NCBI GenBank assembly: GCA_946887385.1
Contig: CAMPKU010000192.1
Location: forward strand, 1-8,868
Source: an uncultured Gammaproteobacteria bacterium
GTDB taxonomy: Bacteria > Pseudomonadota > Gammaproteobacteria > Rariloculales > Rariloculaceae
DNA length: 8,868 nucleotides
Reading direction: 5' to 3'
The notes under the pieces are model-generated. The model worked only from the letters and a program-made list of their open reading frames with translations. It did no database searches and was not told the origin of the DNA. The position numbers and the translations under genes were made by a program. Shown piece by piece: positions 5,418 to 8,868 of this stretch (position 1 is its first letter; every line of letters begins with the position of its first letter).

Positions 5418-6663
5418 GATCCAAAATTTCACGCTGAACTTCGGTCCACAGCACCCGGCCGCGCATGGCGTGCTGCGCCTCGTGCTCGAAATGGACGGCG
5501 AGGTGATCCAGAAGGCCGACCCGCATGTCGGCTTGTTGCACCGCGCCACCGAGAAGCTTGCCGAGAGCAAGCCGTTCAATCAGTCGATCGGCTACATGGA
5601 TCGGCTCGACTACGTATCGATGATGTGCAACGAGCACGCGTACGTGCTCGCGATCGAGCGGCTGCTCGGGGTTACGCCGCCGCTACGCGCGCAGTACATC
5701 CGCGTGATGTTCGACGAGATCACGCGGATTCTGAACCACTTGATGTGGCTCGGCGCGCACGGTCTCGACATCGGCGCGATGGCCATGTTCTTGTACTGCT
5801 TCCGCGAGCGCGAGGACCTCATGGACTGCTACGAGGCGGTCTCCGGCACGCGGATGCACGCCACCTACTACCGTCCCGGCGGTGTGCGTCTCGAGTTGCC
5901 GGACACCATGCCGAGGTATCAGCCGTCGCCGAATCGCGATGCAAAAGAGCTCGAGCGCATCAACGCTGCGCGCAGCGGCTCGCTCCTCGATTTCATCGAC
6001 GACTTCACGCAACGCTTCCCGAAGAACGTGGACGAGTACGAAACGCTGCTCACGGACAATCGCATTTGGAAGCAGCGCACCGTCAATATCGGCGTGGTGT
6101 CGCCGGAGCGTGCGCTGCAGCTCGGGTTCTCGGGGCCCATGCTGCGTGGCTCAGGTCTAGCATGGGACCTGCGCAAAACGCAGCCGTACGAGGTCTACGA
6201 CAAGATGGACTTCGACATCCCGGTGGGCGTGAACGGCGATTGCTACGATCGCTACCTCGTGCGCGTCGAAGAGATGCGGCAATCGAACCGCATCGTCAAG
6301 CAATGCGTCGATTGGCTGCGTGTGAATCCGGGCCCCATCAACGTCGATGACCGGAAGATCGTGCCGCCGCGGCGCATCGAGATGAAGGACGACATGGAGT
6401 CCTTGATCCACCACTTCAAATTGTTCACCGAAGGCTATTGCGTGCCCGAAGGCGAGTCGTACGCCGCCGTCGAAGCGCCGAAGGGCGAGCTCGGCGTGTA
6501 TCTGATCTCCGATGGCGCCAACAAGCCGTACCGGCTCAAAGTGCGCGCGCCGGGGTTTCCGCACCTGGCGGCGCTGAACGAGATGGTGGTGGGCCACATG
6601 CTGGCCGACGTCGTTGCCGTGATCGGCACGCAAGACATCGTATTCGGCGAGATCGATCGATGA
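5410..6663 (+). CDS. nuoD: NADH-quinone oxidoreductase subunit D (quinone-site subunit)
   Basis: NuoD (the 49 kDa subunit, related to the NiFe-hydrogenase large subunit) forms most of the ubiquinone pocket of complex I together with NuoB. The 417-residue length is standard for the unfused protein. The signature [14 protein letters not shown] begins at residue 11. His19 and Tyr68 (in [17 protein letters not shown]) correspond by position and 49-residue spacing to the quinone-headgroup ligands of the bovine subunit. The C-terminus contains the expected [13 protein letters not shown] and the [13 protein letters not shown] segment and ends near DIVFGEIDR. The hydrogenase metal cysteines are absent, as in all complex I members. 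Translation starts at GTG 5410, 8 bases before the nuoC stop, behind AAAGGA. The TGA overlaps the nuoE ATG by 4 bases. Nothing suggests damage. Confidence 0.98.
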   Translation: MPEIQNFTLNFGPQHPAAHGVLRLVLEMDGEVIQKADPHVGLLHRATEKLAESKPFNQSIGYMDRLDYVSMMCNEHAYVLAIERLLGVTPPLRAQYIRVMFDEITRILNHLMWLGAHGLDIGAMAMFLYCFREREDLMDCYEAVSGTRMHATYYRPGGVRLELPDTMPRYQPSPNRDAKELERINAARSGSLLDFIDDFTQRFPKNVDEYETLLTDNRIWKQRTVNIGVVSPERALQLGFSGPMLRGSGLAWDLRKTQPYEVYDKMDFDIPVGVNGDCYDRYLVRVEEMRQSNRIVKQCVDWLRVNPGPINVDDRKIVPPRRIEMKDDMESLIHHFKLFTEGYCVPEGESYAAVEAPKGELGVYLISDGANKPYRLKVRAPGFPHLAALNEMVVGHMLADVVAVIGTQDIVFGEIDR

Positions 6664-7166
6664 GCGAGCAAGCAACCACATCGGGCACTTTGTCCACGCA
6701 CGTGCGTGAGGAAATCGACCACTGGGTGGCCAAGTTCCCGGCTGGGCGAGAGCGTAGCGCCGTGATCGCGGCGCTACATGCAGCGCAGCACGAGAACGGC
6801 GGCTACCTAACCACAGAGCTCATGATCGCCGTGGCGGAGTATTTGAAGTTGCCGCCCATCCAGGTGTTCGAGGTGGCGTCGTTCTATTCGATGTTCGAGA
6901 CCAAGCCCGTCGGCCGGCACAGCATCTCGGTATGCACGAATATCTCCTGCATGCTGCGCGGCGGCGACGACATTCTCGCGCACGTCGAGAAGCGCCTTGG
7001 CATCAAGGCCGGGCAGAGCACGGCCGACGGCAAGTTTTATCTGAAGATAGAGGAAGAGTGTCTCGCGGCGTGCTGCGGCGCGCCGATGATGATGATCGAC
7101 CACGTCTATCACGAGAATCTCACGCCGAAAACCGTGGACGAGATTCTCGAGGCCGTGAAGGATTAG
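6660..7166 (+). CDS. nuoE: NADH-quinone oxidoreductase subunit E (cluster N1a)
   Basis: NuoE (the 24 kDa subunit) is a thioredoxin-fold protein of the NADH-dehydrogenase module, carrying the 2Fe-2S cluster N1a close to FMN. The 168-residue product has a helical N-terminal part with [14 protein letters not shown] (37-50) and EVASFYSMF (71-79). Four cluster ligands follow: Cys92 and Cys97 in CTNISC, and Cys134 and Cys138 in [10 protein letters not shown], the family Cx4C and Cx3C pattern. ATG 6660 overlaps the nuoD stop (ATGA) with a weak GGCGAG ribosome site 8 bases upstream. The frame is open upstream but that is nuoD out of frame. nuoF follows after 4 bases, matching the tight NuoE-NuoF pairing in the enzyme. 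Confidence 0.97.
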   Translation: MSEQATTSGTLSTHVREEIDHWVAKFPAGRERSAVIAALHAAQHENGGYLTTELMIAVAEYLKLPPIQVFEVASFYSMFETKPVGRHSISVCTNISCMLRGGDDILAHVEKRLGIKAGQSTADGKFYLKIEEECLAACCGAPMMMIDHVYHENLTPKTVDEILEAVKD

Positions 7167-7170
7167 CCGC

Positions 7171-8481
7171 GTGGCCGAACGAGAATTCAACCTCGTCTGT
7201 TTCGAGACGCTGAAGTTCGGGCGCGAGTCGCACACGTACGAGAGCTACCGCAAGATCGGCGGCTACGACGTGTGGGAAAAGGTGCTGCGCGGCGAGCTCA
7301 CGCGCGACACCATCATCGACGAGCTCAAGAAGTCGGGTCTGCGCGGCCGCGGCGGCGCGGGCTTCCCGACCGGCGTGAAGATGAGCTTCATGCCGCGCAC
7401 GGCGCCGACGCAAAAGTACTTGGTCTGCAACTCCGACGAAAGCGAGCCCGGCACCTGTCACGACCGCGACATCCTGCGCTACAACCCGCACGCGCTCGTC
7501 GAGGGCCTGGCGCTCGAGAGCTTTGCGATCGGGGCAACGGTGGCCTACAACTACATTCGCGGCGAATTTCTGGCCGAGCCGATCCCGCGGTTCGAGCAGG
7601 CGCTCAAGGAAGCGTACGCCGAAGGGCTGCTCGGCGAAAACATTCGCGGCTCGGGAATCGATCAACACATCCACACGTTCATCGGCGCGGGCGCGTACAT
7701 TTGCGGCGAGGAAACGGCGCTGCTCGAGTCGCTCGAGGGAAAGCAGGGCAAGCCGCGCTTCAAGCCGCCGTTTCCGGCCAACTTCGGCCTCTATGGCGCG
7801 CCCACCACGATCAATAACACGCAGAGCGTGGCCTCGCTCCCCACGATCCTGCGCAAGGGCTCGCAATGGTTTGCCGATCTCGGCGTGAAAGGCTCCGGAG
7901 GAACTGCGATTTTCTCGATGTCGGGCCACGTGGAGAAACCGGGTAACTACGAGCTGCCGCTCGGCATCCCGTTCCCCGAGCTGCTCGCCATCGCCGGCGG
8001 CGTGCGCGGCGGCCGTAAGCTCAAAGCCGTGATCCCGGGCGGTTCGTCGTGCCCCGTGGTTCCGGCCGAGAAGATGATGACGCTCACGATGGACTTCGAC
8101 ACCATCAAGGCGGCTGGGTCGGGCCTCGGCACCTGCGCCACGATCGTCATGGACGAGACCACCTGCATGGTGAAGGCGCTGCGCCGGCTCGCGCGTTTCT
8201 ATCATGCCGAATCGTGCGGCCAGTGCACGCCCTGCCGCGAAGGCACGGGTTGGCTGCACCGCGTGCTGAATCGCATCATCGAGGGCAAGGGCACGATGGC
8301 CGACATCGACATGCTCGTCGACGTGGCGAACAAGATCGAAGGGCACACGATCTGCGCGCTCGGCGACGCGGCGGCCTGGCCGGTGCAGAGCTTCATCAAG
8401 CACTTCCGCCACGAGTTCGAGTACATGGTCGAGCACAAGGGCAGAAGCGTCGTCGACGATCTGCCGTCGGTGGCCGCATGA
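7171..8481 (+). CDS. nuoF: NADH-quinone oxidoreductase subunit F (NADH/FMN, cluster N3)
   Basis: NuoF (the 51 kDa subunit) oxidises NADH with FMN and passes electrons to the 4Fe-4S cluster N3. The 436-residue length is typical. The glycine-rich FMN/NADH segment GRGGAGFPTGVKMSF is at 59-73, CNSDESEPGTCHDRD at 86-100, and GAGAYICGEETALLESLEG at 172-190. The N3 ligands are Cys349, Cys352 and Cys355 in ESCGQCTPCREGTGW and Cys395 in HTICALGD; the 40-residue spacing to the last one matches the bovine protein. The start is GTG 7171, with AAGGA (7158-7162) 8 bases upstream inside the end of nuoE and a 4-base gap between the genes. Its TGA overlaps the nuoG ATG by 4 bases. A long antisense open frame covers the gene but is a GC-composition shadow. 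Confidence 0.98.
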   Translation: MAEREFNLVCFETLKFGRESHTYESYRKIGGYDVWEKVLRGELTRDTIIDELKKSGLRGRGGAGFPTGVKMSFMPRTAPTQKYLVCNSDESEPGTCHDRDILRYNPHALVEGLALESFAIGATVAYNYIRGEFLAEPIPRFEQALKEAYAEGLLGENIRGSGIDQHIHTFIGAGAYICGEETALLESLEGKQGKPRFKPPFPANFGLYGAPTTINNTQSVASLPTILRKGSQWFADLGVKGSGGTAIFSMSGHVEKPGNYELPLGIPFPELLAIAGGVRGGRKLKAVIPGGSSCPVVPAEKMMTLTMDFDTIKAAGSGLGTCATIVMDETTCMVKALRRLARFYHAESCGQCTPCREGTGWLHRVLNRIIEGKGTMADIDMLVDVANKIEGHTICALGDAAAWPVQSFIKHFRHEFEYMVEHKGRSVVDDLPSVAA

Positions 8482-8868
8482 GCACGCCGGCACCCACCGC
8501 GCCGCCGCCGGCGGCACCGCCGGCCGACCCCAACGTCGTCAACGTCGAGGTCAACGGCGTGCCTTTGAAGGCGCGCAAAGGGCAAATGATCATCGAGGTG
8601 ACGGACCAGGCCGAAATCTACGTGCCGCGGTTCTGCTATCACCCGAAGCTCACGATCGCGGCGAACTGCCGCATGTGTCTCGTGGAAGTCGAGAAGGCGC
8701 CGAAGCCGCTGCCCGCATGCGCTACGCCGGTGGCCGAAGGCATGAAGGTCTTCACGCGTTCGAAGCGCGCGATCTCGGCGCAGAAAGCGACGATGGAGTT
8801 CTTGCTCATCAACCATCCGCTCGATTGCCCGATCTGCGACCAGGGCGGCGAATGTGAGCTCCAGGATC
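8478..8868 (+). CDS. nuoG: NADH-quinone oxidoreductase subunit G, N-terminal part (runs off the window)
   Basis: NuoG (the 75 kDa subunit) is the largest peripheral-arm protein and carries clusters N1b, N5 and N4, plus N7 in some lineages. Only the first 130 residues are present. After a Pro/Ala-rich leader (3-18) comes a ferredoxin-like 2Fe-2S domain with Cys53 (RFCYHP), Cys64 and Cys67 (NCRMC) and Cys81 (PACATP) for N1b. The His113-x3-Cys117-x2-Cys120-x5-Cys126 segment (NHPLDCPICDQGGECELQD) provides the N5 ligands. The Cys67-Cys81 spacing of 14 follows the mitochondrial pattern rather than the longer E. coli one. ATG 8478 overlaps the nuoF stop. The leader has no hydrophobic core, so it is not a signal peptide. 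The N4 ligands and the molybdopterin-like domain lie beyond the right edge. Confidence 0.96.
   Translation, partial: MSTPAPTAPPPAAPPADPNVVNVEVNGVPLKARKGQMIIEVTDQAEIYVPRFCYHPKLTIAANCRMCLVEVEKAPKPLPACATPVAEGMKVFTRSKRAISAQKATMEFLLINHPLDCPICDQGGECELQD

Noticed and set aside
7120..8517. Antisense open frame of 465 codons covering nuoF
   Set aside because: It is the mirror of a strongly coded GC-rich gene. Its translation is Arg/Ala/His-rich, resembles no family I recognise, and has no plausible ribosome site; nuoF on the + strand is certain.

Overview
The window is a GC-rich stretch of an ordinary proteobacterial chromosome with every gene on the + strand: the 3' end of ftsH, then glmM, tpiA, secG, a tRNA-Leu(GAG) gene, and the first part of a complex I operon (nuoA-nuoB-nuoC-nuoD-nuoE-nuoF and the start of nuoG). 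Gene order and protein features point to a gammaproteobacterium near the Xanthomonadales/Steroidobacter-like lineages. These features are separate nuoC and nuoD genes, a NuoC with a long extra loop, and the ftsH / glmM / tpiA / secG / tRNA-Leu / nuo order. This assignment is inference from remembered synteny; a betaproteobacterium cannot be excluded from the sequence alone.

Positions 1-3653 hold four housekeeping genes: the FtsH membrane protease (protein quality control), phosphoglucosamine mutase (cell-wall precursor synthesis), triose-phosphate isomerase (glycolysis) and SecG (protein export). The 69-base ftsH-glmM gap has no folP, which sits there in E. coli. The 145-base glmM-tpiA gap is the least ordinary part of the window. 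It carries a 24-base perfect palindrome, a degenerate second copy of half of it, and a strong GC hairpin just before the tpiA start. Positions 3668-3752 are a complete leucine tRNA with encoded CCA, followed by a good sigma70-type promoter candidate (3777-3805) for the nuo operon.

Positions 3833-8868 are a tightly packed nuo operon whose genes overlap by 1-10 bases or are 4 bases apart. In the products present, all ligands for the Fe-S clusters N2, N1a, N3, N1b and N5 are visible, as are the quinone-site His/Tyr of NuoD and the FMN/NADH motifs of NuoF, so the operon looks fully functional. nuoG runs off the right end.

There is no mobile element, phage, CRISPR array, defence or secondary-metabolism gene, and I see no evidence of a novel system. 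The items worth a second look are small: the palindromic repeat, the missing folP, duplicated promoter-like elements, the tpiA leader hairpin, and lineage-specific protein extensions in NuoC and NuoG.
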